A DNA stretch of 64,000 nt from Erwinia sp. HDF1-3R (GTDB taxonomy: Bacteria > Pseudomonadota > Gammaproteobacteria > Enterobacterales > Enterobacteriaceae): contig NZ_CP155071.1 in assembly GCF_039621855.1 (NCBI RefSeq), positions 2,108,001 to 2,172,000 on the forward strand, in the 5' to 3' direction. The first letter of the stretch is position 1; every line of letters begins with the position of its first letter. The position numbers and the translations under genes were made by a program. The notes below the pieces were generated by a model. That model saw nothing but the letters and a program-made list of their open reading frames with translations, had not been told where the DNA came from and did no database searches. This document shows, piece after piece, positions 42,079-52,000 of this stretch.

Positions 42079-42321
42079 CCGGGCCCCACCCGTAGGCGAC
42101 AGCACTTAACCTTTAGCGTTGTGCATCAGGCACCGGGCCCCACCCGTAGGCGACAGCACTTAGCCTTTAGCGTTGTGCATCAGGCACCGGGCCCCACCCG
42201 TAGGCGACAGCACTTAACCTTTAGCGTTGTGCATCAGGCACCGGGCCCCACCCGTAGGCGACAGCACTTAGCCTTTAGCGTTGTGCATCAGGCACCGGGC
42301 CCCACACGTAGGCGACATCTC
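42073..42321. repeat. 54-bp tandem repeat, four full units plus a partial fifth
   Basis: CAGGCACC occurs at 42073, 42127, 42181, 42235 and 42289, exactly 54 bp each time. Units are nearly identical; units 1 and 3 have CTTAACC where 2 and 4 have CTTAGCC, so the array grew by doubling a 108-bp pair. It ends 74 bp before the aroH stop codon. Confidence 0.92.
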
Positions 42322-42394
42322 CAGCCATTGCAGCGCCGGCCCCGCCCCAGGGGGGCACAGAGCAACATTTCGGCATCAGCGAAACCGATCGCCA

Positions 42395-43441
42395 TCAAAA
42401 ACGTGAATCAACGGCCCCGGCCAGCAAAGCCAGCACTTCCTCGCTATCCTCCCAGCCCAGACAGGGATCGGTTACAGACTGACCGTACACCAGTGGAATA
42501 CCCGCCTGCACCTTCTGCGTACCCTCCTGCAAAAAGCTCTCAATCATCACGCCGGCAACCGCCCGTGAGCCATCGCGAATTTGCTGAGCCACCGAGGCGG
42601 CAACCTCCATCTGTCGACGATGCTGCTTAAGACAGTTGCCATGACTGAAATCTATCACCAGCTGTTCCGGTAACCGGGCCTCGCGTAGCAACACTGCCGC
42701 AGCAGCAATGTCCTCTGCGTGGTAATTTGGCTGCCTGCCGCCGCGCATAATAATATGCCCCGAGGGATTCCCACTGGTCTGATAAATCGTCATCTGACCG
42801 TATTTATCGGGGGACAAAAACATATGGCTGGCGCGCGCAGCACGAATGGCATCCACGGCAATCTGAATATTGCCATCGGTACCGTTCTTAAAGCCCACCG
42901 GGCAGGAAAGGGCTGAGGCCATCTCGCGGTGTATCTGGCTCTCGGTGGTGCGTGCGCCAATCGCGCCCCAGCTAATCAAATCGGCGATAAACTGACCTAC
43001 CACCATATCCAGAAATTCGGTGGCGGTCGGCATACCCAGCGCATTAATATCCAGCAGCAGCTTACGTGCGATCTCAAGGCCGTGATTTACCCGATAGCTG
43101 CCGTCGAGGTCAGGATCGGAGATCAACCCCTTCCAGCCGACGACGGTACGCGGCTTCTCAAAATAGGTGCGCATAACAATTTCAAGTCGGGAGTGATATT
43201 TCTCGCGCAGCAGGTTAAGCCTGGCGGCATAGTCCAGCGCCGCCTGCGGATCGTGCAGAGAGCAGGGGCCGATAACCACCAGCAATCGCGGATCGTCGCC
43301 GGACAGGATACGGGCGATACGCTGGCGTGAGGCGGTAACGTTGGAGGCTATCGCTGGCGTGATCGGATGCCGCTGCGCCAGCTCGTCAGGCGTAATCAGG
43401 CTCTCGATGCGCGCGGTCCGCAGTTCATCTGTTTTGTTCAT
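42395..43441 (-). CDS. aroH: Trp-type DAHP synthase AroH
   Basis: A 348-residue class I 3-deoxy-D-arabino-heptulosonate 7-phosphate synthase (phosphoenolpyruvate + erythrose 4-phosphate), entry to the shikimate pathway. Motifs: VIGPCSLHDPQAALDYA, MRTYFEKPRTVVGWKGLISDP, GARTTESQIHREMASALSCPVGFKNGTDG in parts and the metal/substrate segment IDFSHGNC. The N-terminus (MNKTDELRTARIESL) and the position beside ppsR identify the tryptophan-sensitive isozyme. I did not find the TrpR operator core (ACTAGT) upstream, unlike E. coli. Confidence 0.93.
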   Translation of the reverse strand: MNKTDELRTARIESLITPDELAQRHPITPAIASNVTASRQRIARILSGDDPRLLVVIGPCSLHDPQAALDYAARLNLLREKYHSRLEIVMRTYFEKPRTVVGWKGLISDPDLDGSYRVNHGLEIARKLLLDINALGMPTATEFLDMVVGQFIADLISWGAIGARTTESQIHREMASALSCPVGFKNGTDGNIQIAVDAIRAARASHMFLSPDKYGQMTIYQTSGNPSGHIIMRGGRQPNYHAEDIAAAAVLLREARLPEQLVIDFSHGNCLKQHRRQMEVAASVAQQIRDGSRAVAGVMIESFLQEGTQKVQAGIPLVYGQSVTDPCLGWEDSEEVLALLAGAVDSRF

Positions 43442-43485
43442 TGCACTCTCTAAATTTTGTCTTCGCTGCGGCAAAAGTGCCGGGA

Positions 43486-43501
43486 AGTGATGGCGATCAC
43501 A
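43486..43501. promoter_or_regulatory. CRP-like palindrome upstream of aroH
   Basis: AGTGA-TGGCGA-TCACA matches 9 of 10 conserved CRP positions (TGTGA-N6-TCACA). It lies about 45 nt upstream of the aroH start. CRP control of aroH is not known to me, so treat as a candidate only. Confidence 0.35.
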
Positions 43502-43612
43502 ATAAACCAAATGGCGATGAATTCAACAGCAAACGGAGGCTAATCGGGCGTAACGCGATAAATATCACTTTTTACGCCCGCTGCTTTTGAGTGGCTATCC
43601 TGATCGGCTACG

Positions 43613-44440
43613 TCAATACATGCGGCGCGTCAGCCCGGTGATATCCAGGATGCGGGTAGCGATCTCCTCTACCGAATAGTTCGTGCTGTTGAGGTAGCGA
43701 ATTTTATGGGTACGGAACAACGCTTCAACCTCACCGACCTCCAGCCGACACTGACGCATTGAGGCGTAGCGGGTATTCTCTGCGCGCTCCTGCCGAATGG
43801 CGGCCAGCCGCTCGGGGTCGATAGTCAGACCAAACAGCTTATGCTGGAAGGGCTTCAGGGCAGGGGGGAGCTTCAGATTATCCATATCATCGGCGATAAA
43901 GGGATAGTTGGCCGCGCGGATACCAAACTGCATCGCCAGATAGAGGCTGGTGGGCGTCTTACCGCAGCGTGATACGCCCAGCAAAATAACCTGAGCATCT
44001 TCCAGCCCACGCAGAGAAATGCCGTCGTCGTGTGCCAGGGTATAGTCTATTGCCGCGATACGCGCGTCATACTTACCCAGATTACCAGCCGTCAGGCCAT
44101 GAGTGCGGTTGGCGACGGGCGAAGGCGCAATGCCCAGCTCCTGCTGTAGCGGGCCTACCAGCGACTGGACGATATCCTGACAGAAACCGTCGCTTTGCAG
44201 GATAATCTCGCGTATTTCAGGTGTGACTATCGAAATAAAAACCAGTGGACGTGCCCCGCTTGTGGCGTATAAAGCGTTGATCTGTGCCTTGACGGCCTGG
44301 GCGCGCTGCACGTTCTGCACAAACGGCAGGGTCACGCTGTTAATAGCAACGGGAAACTGTGAAAGAACCGCATGACCCAGCACCTCGGCGGTGATGGCCG
44401 TACCATCAGAGATATAAAACACACTTCGTTCATTGTTCAC
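43613..44440 (-). CDS. ppsR: PEP synthetase regulatory protein PpsR
   Basis: A 275-residue bifunctional serine/threonine kinase and phosphorylase (DUF299) that inactivates PEP synthase by ADP-dependent phosphorylation and reverses it with phosphate. Visible: [23 protein letters not shown], the nucleotide P-loop [17 protein letters not shown], and [15 protein letters not shown]. The start is a GTG at 44440 after GGGAG; the longer frame to 44521 lacks support. Divergent from its target gene ppsA. Confidence 0.93.
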   Translation of the reverse strand: MNNERSVFYISDGTAITAEVLGHAVLSQFPVAINSVTLPFVQNVQRAQAVKAQINALYATSGARPLVFISIVTPEIREIILQSDGFCQDIVQSLVGPLQQELGIAPSPVANRTHGLTAGNLGKYDARIAAIDYTLAHDDGISLRGLEDAQVILLGVSRCGKTPTSLYLAMQFGIRAANYPFIADDMDNLKLPPALKPFQHKLFGLTIDPERLAAIRQERAENTRYASMRQCRLEVGEVEALFRTHKIRYLNSTNYSVEEIATRILDITGLTRRMY

Positions 44441-44678
44441 GTCAGTTTCTCTCCCGTTATTATCATTACTGCAGACTAAATTAAGCCGGTGGCACAAAGC
44501 AAATTGTGATAACAACAGCATAATAAAACAAATAGTTCATAATTAGTTGATATGAACTATTTGTTTTTATAAAGTCCTTACATCTTCATAAAAGCTACTG
44601 ATGCTTAATAAAAACCGCTTGTTCATTCCTAAAAATAGCACTTTAAAAAGATATCATTCTTAAAGGGAATTAATGCAC

Positions 44679-44688
44679 GTTGCGCAAC
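44679..44688. promoter_or_regulatory. Palindrome GTTGCGCAAC, copy 1
   Basis: A perfect 10-bp palindrome in the ppsR-ppsA divergent region, repeated identically 78 bp downstream. Candidate paired operator. Confidence 0.4.
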
Positions 44689-44756
44689 GGGTAAAATCTC
44701 CTGAAATTAAGATGATAACTATCTTATTGATTAAATTATAAATATTTTATTTATCT

Positions 44757-44766
44757 GTTGCGCAAC
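44757..44766. promoter_or_regulatory. Palindrome GTTGCGCAAC, copy 2
   Basis: The second identical copy, 78 bp from the first and about 150 bp before the ppsA start. The 475-nt intergenic region contains no gene. Confidence 0.4.
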
Positions 44767-44814
44767 GCCTGCGTAGGGCGCGGAGTTTTCTGAAAAGATG
44801 GACATTCTGGCTGC

Positions 44815-44828
44815 TTGATCGATTCAAC
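44815..44828 (-). promoter_or_regulatory. Cra (FruR) site upstream of ppsA
   Basis: Read on the minus strand, GTTGAATCGATCAA matches 13 of 14 positions of the Cra consensus RSTGAAWCSNTHHW. It lies about 90 nt before ppsA, which Cra activates in E. coli. Confidence 0.6.
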
Positions 44829-44915
44829 AGTTTTATTCCGTGGTACGAATATGCCAGGCTCATAACGTCATACTCAGTCCTCATCATCTTAATTAAATCA
44901 AAAAGGATTGCTTCG

Positions 44916-47297
44916 ATGTCCAATAATGGCGAACTGCCGCTCGTGCTTTGGTATAACCAGCTTGGCATGAACGATGTTGATCGGGTGGGGGGCAAAAATG
45001 CCTCTCTGGGAGAAATGATTACTAATTTGTCTTCGCTGGGCGTATCCGTGCCCAACGGCTTTGCGACGACGGCGGAGGCGTTCAACCAGTTCCTTGATCA
45101 AAGCGGCGTTAATCAGCGGATTTACGCGCTGCTCGATGTGACCGATATTGATGATGTTGACGAACTGTCCAAAGCGGGCAAACAGATCCGCCAGTGGATT
45201 GTGGATACCCCATTCCAGCCTGCACTGGAGCAGGCGATCCGCGAGGCCTACCAGCAGCTATCGGCTGATGACGCTGAGGCTTCCTTTGCCGTGCGCTCAT
45301 CGGCCACGGCCGAGGATATGCCCGATGCCTCTTTTGCCGGTCAGCAGGAAACCTTCCTCAACGTACAGGGATTCGATGCCGTGCTGGTCGCGGTAAAACA
45401 CGTCTACGCCTCGCTGTTTAACGATCGCGCTATTTCCTACCGTGTGCATCAGGGATACGACCATCGTGGCGTGGCGCTTTCGGCGGGGGTCCAGCGCATG
45501 GTGCGTTCAGACCTGGCCTCTGCTGGCGTGATGTTCACCATCGACACGGAATCGGGCTTCGATCAGGTGGTATTTATTACGGCTGCGCTGGGGCTGGGTG
45601 AAATGGTGGTACAGGGAGCGGTAAACCCTGATGAATTCTATGTGCACAAGCCCACGCTGGCCGCTGGCCGCCCGGCCATCGTGCGCCGAACTATGGGCTC
45701 GAAAAAAATACGCATGGTCTATGCCGATTCGCAGGAACATGGTGAGCAGGTCAAAATCGAAGATGTGCCGGAGGCGGATCGCGATCGTTTCTGCCTGACT
45801 CAGGAAGAGGTAGAGGCGCTGGCTGCCCAGGCCGTGCAGATAGAAAAACACTACCAGCGACCCATGGACATTGAATGGGCCAAAGACGGCCACACCGGTA
45901 AGCTGTTTATTGTGCAGGCCCGCCCGGAAACCGTCCGTTCTAACGGCCAGGTGATGGAGCGCTATACGCTGCAGGGTAAAGGTCAGGTCGTGGTCGAAGG
46001 ACGCGCGATTGGGCACCGTATCGGCGCGGGGGAGGTCAAGGTTATTCACGATATCAGCGAGATGAATCGCATCGAAAAAGGTGATGTGCTGGTAACGGAT
46101 ATGACCGACCCGGACTGGGAACCGATTATGAAGAAAGCGTCCGCGATTGTGACCAATCGCGGTGGCAGAACCTGCCATGCAGCCATTATCGCCCGTGAAC
46201 TGGGTATTCCCGCCGTGGTGGGCTGTGGTCATGCGACCGACGTGCTAAAAGATGGCCACAAGGTGACCGTCTCCTGCGCCGAAGGCGACACCGGCTACGT
46301 TTACAACGATCTGCTCGACTACGAGGTGAAAAGCTCGCAGGTCGATGAAATGCCGCCGCTACCGCTAAAAATCATGATGAACGTAGGGAATCCGGACCGT
46401 GCATTTGATTTCGCCTGCCTGCCCAATGAGGGTGTGGGACTGGCACGACTGGAATTTATTATTAACCGCATGATAGGCGTGCATCCCAAAGCGCTGCTGG
46501 AATTTGACCAGCAGACGCCGGAACTGCAGCAGCAGATCCGCCTGATGATGAAAGGCTTTGACGATCCGGTTGAGTTTTATATCGGCCGCCTGACTGAGGG
46601 GATTGCCACCCTGGGGGCGGCCTTTGCGCCTAAGCGCGTTATCGTGCGCCTCTCTGATTTCAAAACTAACGAATATGCCAATCTGGTGGGCGGTGAACGC
46701 TACGAACCTGAAGAGGAAAACCCCATGCTGGGCTTCCGTGGCGCGGGTCGCTATGTGGCCGACAGCTTCCGCGACTGCTTTGCCCTGGAGTGTGCCGCAG
46801 TGAAGCGGGTGCGTAATGATATGGGGCTGACCAATGTTGAAATTATGGTGCCCTTTGTCAGAACCGTAGACCAGGCGAAGGCCGTGGTTGAGGAACTGGA
46901 GCGTCAGGGGCTGAAGCGCGGCGAAAATGGGCTGAAAATCATTATGATGTGTGAAATCCCATCGAACGCGCTGCTGGCGGAGCAGTTTCTGCATTATTTC
47001 GATGGTTTCTCCATTGGCTCAAACGATATGACGCAGCTGGCGCTGGGCCTCGATCGGGATTCTGGCGTTGTTTCGGCGCTGTTCGACGAACGCAATGACG
47101 CGGTTAAGGCGCTGCTGTCGATGGCGATCCGGGCGGCGAAGAAACAGGGGAAATATGTTGGCATCTGCGGGCAGGGCCCCTCCGATCACGAAGACTTTGC
47201 CGCATGGCTGATGGATGAGGGAATTGATAGTTTGTCACTTAACCCAGATACGGTGGTACAAACCTGGCTCAGCCTGGCGGAAATAGCTGAAAAATAG
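44916..47297 (+). CDS. ppsA: Phosphoenolpyruvate synthase PpsA
   Basis: A 793-residue gluconeogenic enzyme (pyruvate + ATP + H2O to PEP + AMP + Pi). N-terminal ATP-grasp domain ([33 protein letters not shown]). The phosphohistidine domain holds the catalytic His in [20 protein letters not shown]; the regulatory Thr phosphorylated by PpsR is just before it. The C-terminal PEP-binding barrel has [19 protein letters not shown]. Length matches E. coli. Confidence 0.96.
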   Translation: MSNNGELPLVLWYNQLGMNDVDRVGGKNASLGEMITNLSSLGVSVPNGFATTAEAFNQFLDQSGVNQRIYALLDVTDIDDVDELSKAGKQIRQWIVDTPFQPALEQAIREAYQQLSADDAEASFAVRSSATAEDMPDASFAGQQETFLNVQGFDAVLVAVKHVYASLFNDRAISYRVHQGYDHRGVALSAGVQRMVRSDLASAGVMFTIDTESGFDQVVFITAALGLGEMVVQGAVNPDEFYVHKPTLAAGRPAIVRRTMGSKKIRMVYADSQEHGEQVKIEDVPEADRDRFCLTQEEVEALAAQAVQIEKHYQRPMDIEWAKDGHTGKLFIVQARPETVRSNGQVMERYTLQGKGQVVVEGRAIGHRIGAGEVKVIHDISEMNRIEKGDVLVTDMTDPDWEPIMKKASAIVTNRGGRTCHAAIIARELGIPAVVGCGHATDVLKDGHKVTVSCAEGDTGYVYNDLLDYEVKSSQVDEMPPLPLKIMMNVGNPDRAFDFACLPNEGVGLARLEFIINRMIGVHPKALLEFDQQTPELQQQIRLMMKGFDDPVEFYIGRLTEGIATLGAAFAPKRVIVRLSDFKTNEYANLVGGERYEPEEENPMLGFRGAGRYVADSFRDCFALECAAVKRVRNDMGLTNVEIMVPFVRTVDQAKAVVEELERQGLKRGENGLKIIMMCEIPSNALLAEQFLHYFDGFSIGSNDMTQLALGLDRDSGVVSALFDERNDAVKALLSMAIRAAKKQGKYVGICGQGPSDHEDFAAWLMDEGIDSLSLNPDTVVQTWLSLAEIAEK

Positions 47298-47317
47298 CGC
47301 GATTTATTAGCAAAACA

Positions 47318-47348
47318 CCTAAAAGGCCAGATTATCTGGCCTTTTAGG
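47318..47348. terminator. Terminator of ppsA
   Basis: A perfect 13-bp stem, CCTAAAAGGCCAG and CTGGCCTTTTAGG, with a 5-nt loop, 21 nt after the ppsA stop. Confidence 0.9.
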
Positions 47349-47361
47349 TAGATAACAGGCA

Positions 47362-47465
47362 AAAAAAAGCCCACCACATGGGATGGGCAAAGACTACACA
47401 CAGCAATTCTTTATTTAACCCGGGGTGTAAAAGGTTGTTTAAAAATCAGCAGCTTGATCGTAAGC
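47362..47465 (-). ncRNA. rprA: Small RNA RprA
   Basis: On the minus strand the 3' half reads GAATTGCTGTGTGTAGTC followed by TTTGCCCATCC, then a GGGC arm and a run of eight T. This is the conserved end of the Hfq-dependent sRNA RprA, which activates rpoS translation. Location beside ydiK agrees with E. coli. The 5' half has diverged from E. coli; a short ATCA/TGAT hairpin near the start remains. The 5' end is approximate, set by the usual length of about 105 nt. No other gene is seen in 47466-47729. Confidence 0.85.
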
Positions 47466-47503
47466 GTATGATTCATAATATTCAGATGGGCCTGACGAGT
47501 CAT

Positions 47504-47514
47504 TAAGAATCCTC
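47504..47514 (-). promoter_or_regulatory. Candidate RcsB box of rprA
   Basis: TAAGAATCCTC on the plus strand resembles an RcsB half-site pair (TAAGA..TCCTA) with a shortened spacer. It sits about 40-50 nt upstream of the inferred RprA start, where the RcsB box lies in E. coli. Confidence 0.4.
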
Positions 47515-47729
47515 TCATTAGTTTAAAAGCGATAATCTTTCGTGGGCTGTCAGCCACAGAAACGGAATTGAAACTGTATTAAAGGTAATCATTACGGGGA
47601 GTGAAGAATTGAAAAGGCTTAAAAAGAAGCTTTTATGATAAACGGCCCTAATCAAAGCGCGTTAAGCGCTGGGGGCGATCATTTTATCCATGTAGTGAGA
47701 GCGGTCACAAAAATGACCGCCAGGGGAAA

Positions 47730-48854
47730 TTATTTTGCGTTAATGTGCGCTTCGTGCTCTATTTCCGCCAGTTCTTCCACCACTTCCAGCGGATCCTCTT
47801 CGGGAGCGGGGACATCATGCACCCACACCGACACCAGGCGGTAAGAAACCGCCAGCACCACGGGTCCAATAAACAGACCAATCATCCCGAATGCGACCAG
47901 GCCACCAATGACGCCGGAGAGGATCAATATCATCGGCAGATCGGCACCCATACGGATCAGCATCGGACGCAGTACATTGTCCAGCGTGCCGACCACGCAG
48001 CTCCATACCAGCAGTACCGTTCCCCAGGTGGTGTCACCACTCCAGTAGAGCCAGACGATGGCCGGCACCAGTACGACCAGCGGGCCGAGCTGCACCAGGC
48101 AGGAGAAAATCATCAGGACCGTGAGGATAGTTGCGTAAGGGATGCCGGATATGGCCAGGCCAATGCCACCCAGAATGCCCTGAACCAGCGCGGTGACCAC
48201 CACCCCGAGCGCCACGGCGCGGATGGCCTGACCGGCCAGCAGCACGGCGGCGTCACCCCGTCGTGAACCCAGGCGGAAGGCAAAATGGCGAATACCATGG
48301 CCAACCTGCTCCCCCCGTGCGTAGAGCAGCACGCTGAACAGCAGCATCAGACCCAGGTGCAGCATAAAGCGGCCAAAATGTCCTGCCTGGGCAAAAAGGA
48401 ACACGCTGGTGCGGCCGATATAAGGCTGAATGGTGGTCATCATCGCGCTGCCGCCGCCCTGTACCAGATGATGCCAGCCGGAGTAGAGCTTTCTGCCTAC
48501 CAGGGGAATACTGGTCATCCAGTGCATATCCGGCAGTAGCAAATGGCCGGAGGTGGCCCAGGCTATCACCGGGCCACTGTTCTCAATCAGGCTGTTGACC
48601 AGAATCCCAATCGGAATAATGAACAGCAGGATCAGAATCAGCGTCATAGCAATCACTGCCAATGAGCGTCGCCCCCAGAGCCAGTGCTGAAGTTTGATCA
48701 TCAGTGGCCAGGTAGCGATAACGACCATGCTGGCCCAGGCAAAACCCAGCACAAACGGCTGAACCACCCAGAAACAGGCAACAATCATCAGGGTTATAAA
48801 CATCAGGGAGAAGACGATTTGCGGCAAATCCCAGCCTTTTTCTACGTTCTTCAT
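47730..48854 (-). CDS. ydiK: AI-2E-family inner-membrane transporter YdiK
   Basis: A 374-residue polytopic protein of the AI-2E/PerM family. Eight or so hydrophobic segments; family stretches VVTALVQGILGGIGLAISGIPYATILTVLM and LIRMGADLPMILILSGVIGGLVAFGMIGLFIGPVVLAV are readable. Substrate unknown; the name reflects family membership only. The order ydiJ-ydiK-rprA is as in E. coli. Confidence 0.92.
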   Translation of the reverse strand: MKNVEKGWDLPQIVFSLMFITLMIVACFWVVQPFVLGFAWASMVVIATWPLMIKLQHWLWGRRSLAVIAMTLILILLFIIPIGILVNSLIENSGPVIAWATSGHLLLPDMHWMTSIPLVGRKLYSGWHHLVQGGGSAMMTTIQPYIGRTSVFLFAQAGHFGRFMLHLGLMLLFSVLLYARGEQVGHGIRHFAFRLGSRRGDAAVLLAGQAIRAVALGVVVTALVQGILGGIGLAISGIPYATILTVLMIFSCLVQLGPLVVLVPAIVWLYWSGDTTWGTVLLVWSCVVGTLDNVLRPMLIRMGADLPMILILSGVIGGLVAFGMIGLFIGPVVLAVSYRLVSVWVHDVPAPEEDPLEVVEELAEIEHEAHINAK

Positions 48855-49088
48855 GCGTAAACATTACCTCGGGTAAAATAAGAACGATGCGGAATAATGG
48901 TGCGGGCAGCGGCAGGCAGCCAGTGCGCTGCACCCGCCTCCTTATCATGATGTATTAAACGCGTTTACGACAGATGCCGTGCAGGATTCTTTTATCCACG
49001 GGTTTTTGAAACCGCGACAGTTTATAAAAAAATATGATAAAACCGTTAAATCAACAGAAATGCATAATCCACATTTGGTCACCCGAAA

Positions 49089-52000
49089 ATGATCCCACAA
49101 ATTTCTCAGGCGCCAGGCCTGATCCAACTGGTGCTGAATTTTTTGCAGGCGTTAGAGCAGCAGGGTTTCACTGGCGATACCGCTACTCACTATGCCGATC
49201 GCCTTAGCGTCTCCACCGACAACAGCATTTACCAGCTTCTCCCTGACGCCGTTATTTTTCCCCGGTCCACCGCCGATGTGGCGCTAATAGCCCGCCTGGC
49301 GGGAGAGGCGCGCTTTAGCGATCTCATCTTTACCCCGCGCGGAGGGGGAACCGGTACCAACGGGCAGTCGCTTAATCAGGGAATTGTGGTGGATATGTCC
49401 CGCCATATGAACCGCATTCTTGATATTAACGTTGAGCAGGGATGGGTAAAGGTTGAAGCGGGTGTGATTAAGGATCAGCTGAATGCATTTCTTAAACCCT
49501 ATGGTTTTTTCTTCTCCCCTGAGCTTTCCACCAGCAACCGGGCCACGCTAGGCGGGATGATAAATACCGACGCGTCGGGTCAGGGATCGCTGGTGTATGG
49601 TAAAACGTCCGATCACGTGCTGGCCCTGCGCGCCATTCTGCTGGGTGGTGACATCCTCGACACGCGTAGCATTCCCGTCGCACTGGCAGAAAAGCTGGCA
49701 GCGGAGGCGACGGCGGAAGGAAAAATCTACCGCACCGTGCTGGCAAGCTGCCGCGATAATCGCCAGCTGGTGCTGGATAAATTCCCGAAAATTAACCGCT
49801 TCCTGACCGGATACGATCTGCGCCATGTGCTGAGTGACGATCTGCAACAGGTTGACCTGACGCGACTGCTGTGTGGCTCAGAGGGAACCCTGGCCTTTAT
49901 TACCGAGGCCCGGCTTGATATCACGCGTATCCCTAAAGTGCGCCAGCTGGTTAACATCAAATATGACTCTTTCGATTCCGCCCTGCGCAGCGCCCCCTTT
50001 ATGGTGGAGGCAAAGGCGCTGTCGGTAGAGACGGTCGATTCAAAGGTGCTGAACCTGGCGCGGGAGGATATCGTCTGGCATTCGGTGAGCGAACTGATTA
50101 CTGATGTGCCGGGCAGCGACGTGGCGGGACTCAATATTGTTGAGTTTGCCGGTGACGACGGCGCCGCGATTGCTGAACAGGTCGCTGCGCTTTGCCAGCG
50201 GCTGGATGCGCTGATCGCCGCCCATGAGGCAGGCATTATCGGCTATCAGATTTGCAGCGATCTGGACGGTATTGAACGTATCTATGCCATGCGTAAAAAG
50301 GCGGTAGGCCTGCTGGGAAATGCCAAAGGCGGTGCCAAGCCTATTCCCTTCGTGGAAGACACCTGCGTGCCCCCGCAGCATCTGGCCGATTATATTACTG
50401 AGTTCCGCGCACTGCTGGACGGACATGGCCTGAGCTACGGCATGTTTGGCCATGTGGATGCCGGGGTGCTGCACGTTCGCCCCGCACTGGATATGTGCGA
50501 CCCGCAGCAGGAGATGATGATGAAGCAGATCTCCGATGAAGTGGTGGCCCTGACGGCACGCTTTGGTGGCCTGCTGTGGGGCGAGCACGGCAAGGGATTT
50601 CGCGCGCAGTACAGCCCGGAATTCTTTGGCGAAGCGCTTTTCAATGAACTCAGGCGTATCAAAGCGGCATTCGATCCGGCCAACCGGCTTAACCCGGGGA
50701 AAATCTGCACCCCATTTGGCCTTGATGCACCGATGATGGCCGTGGATGCGGTTAAACGCGGAACCTGGGATCGGCAGATCCCCATTAATGTCAGAGCCGA
50801 CTGGCGCGGGGCGATGGAGTGCAACGGTAATGGTTTGTGCTTCAACTTTGACGTCCGCAGCCCGATGTGCCCTTCGATGAAGATCACCGCTAACCGTATT
50901 CACTCGCCGAAGGGGCGCGCCACGCTCACCCGCGAATGGCTTCGCCTGCTGGCCGAGCAGGGGGTTGATCCGGTGGCACTGGAGAAAAACCTGCCGAAGG
51001 AGAAGGTCAGCCTGCGCGGGCTGATTGCGCGAACGCGAAACAGCTGGCATGCCCAGCGTGGGGAGTATGATTTTTCGCATGAGGTTAAGGAGGCGATGTC
51101 GGGCTGCCTGGCCTGTAAAGCCTGCTCGACTCAGTGTCCGATCAAAATTGACGTGCCCGGCTTCCGGTCTCGCTTTTTGCAGCTGTATCACACCCGCTAT
51201 TTGCGTCCGGCCAGCGACTATCTGGTCGCCAGCGTGGAGAGTTATGCCCCGCTGATGGCGAAAGCCCCCAGGGTGTTTAACTTTTTTCTGCGTCAGCCGC
51301 TGCTGCGCGATCTGAGCAGAAAACATATTGGCATGGTGGATCTGCCCCTGCTCTCCTCTCCGTCACTTAAAAAAGAGCTGGCGGGACAGCAGGCAATGAC
51401 CACCACCCTCGAACAGCTTGAGGCGATGAGCAACGCACAGCGCGAACGCTATGTGCTGGTGGTGCAGGATCCCTTCACCAGCTATTACGAGGCCCGACTG
51501 GTCGCTGATTTTGTCAGCCTGATCGAAAAGCTGGGCTACCAGCCAGTGGTACTGCCGTTTTCACCGAATGGAAAGGCCCAGCATGTGAAGGGCTTCCTGC
51601 AACGCTTTGCGCGCACGGCCCAGAAAACCGCCGATTTCCTTAATCGCGTGGCGCAGCTGGGATTACCGCTGGTGGGCGTCGATCCGGCGCTGGTGCTGTG
51701 CTATCGCGATGAGTACCGCCTGACCCTGGGCGAGCAGCGGGGTGATTTCCACGTTCAGCTGGTGCACGAGTGGCTGCAGCAGGCTCTCCCAGAGAGCCAC
51801 CCCAGGCCGCAAAGCGGGGAGTGCTGGTATCTGTTCGGGCACTGTACGGAAGTGACGGCGCTGCCTGGCTCGACTAAACAGTGGGAGAGCATTTTTGCCC
51901 GTTTTGGCGCCCGGCTGGAGAACGTCAGCGTTGGCTGCTGCGGCATGGCGGGGACCTATGGTCACGAAAGCCAGAATCTAAAAAATTCACTCGGTATTTA

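Larger units (their letters stand above)
40087..42394. repeat. Nested repeat locus between selO and aroH
   Basis: 2.3 kb without a credible gene, in the place of E. coli hemP. It consists of four repeat classes placed in succession: 57-bp units (40145-40269), three large units (about 40221-41300), 118-119-bp units (about 41502-41940), an inverted relative of the large unit (about 41945-42078) and 54-bp units (42073-42321). GC content is locally high with many hairpins. Several open frames cross it in all directions, but they are repetitive and low-complexity. I do not see a transposase or terminal inverted repeats. Confidence 0.85.

Noticed and set aside
42073..42321. CRISPR array.
   Set aside because: Units are contiguous 54-bp tandem copies with no unique spacers and no cas genes nearby.
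40087..42394. hemP (ydiE) as expected from E. coli order.
   Set aside because: I searched by eye for a 40-60-residue frame with HemP features and a Fur box in this interval and found none.
41968..42630. A 220-codon plus-strand open frame with an 18-residue repeat (APGPTRRRQH...).
   Set aside because: The repeat is a by-product of the 54-bp array, the frame runs antisense into aroH, and it has no ribosome-binding site or balanced composition.
44898..45101. Short reverse frames over the ppsA start and similar frames inside suf, pheT and ydiJ.
   Set aside because: These are antisense shadows of strongly conserved genes.
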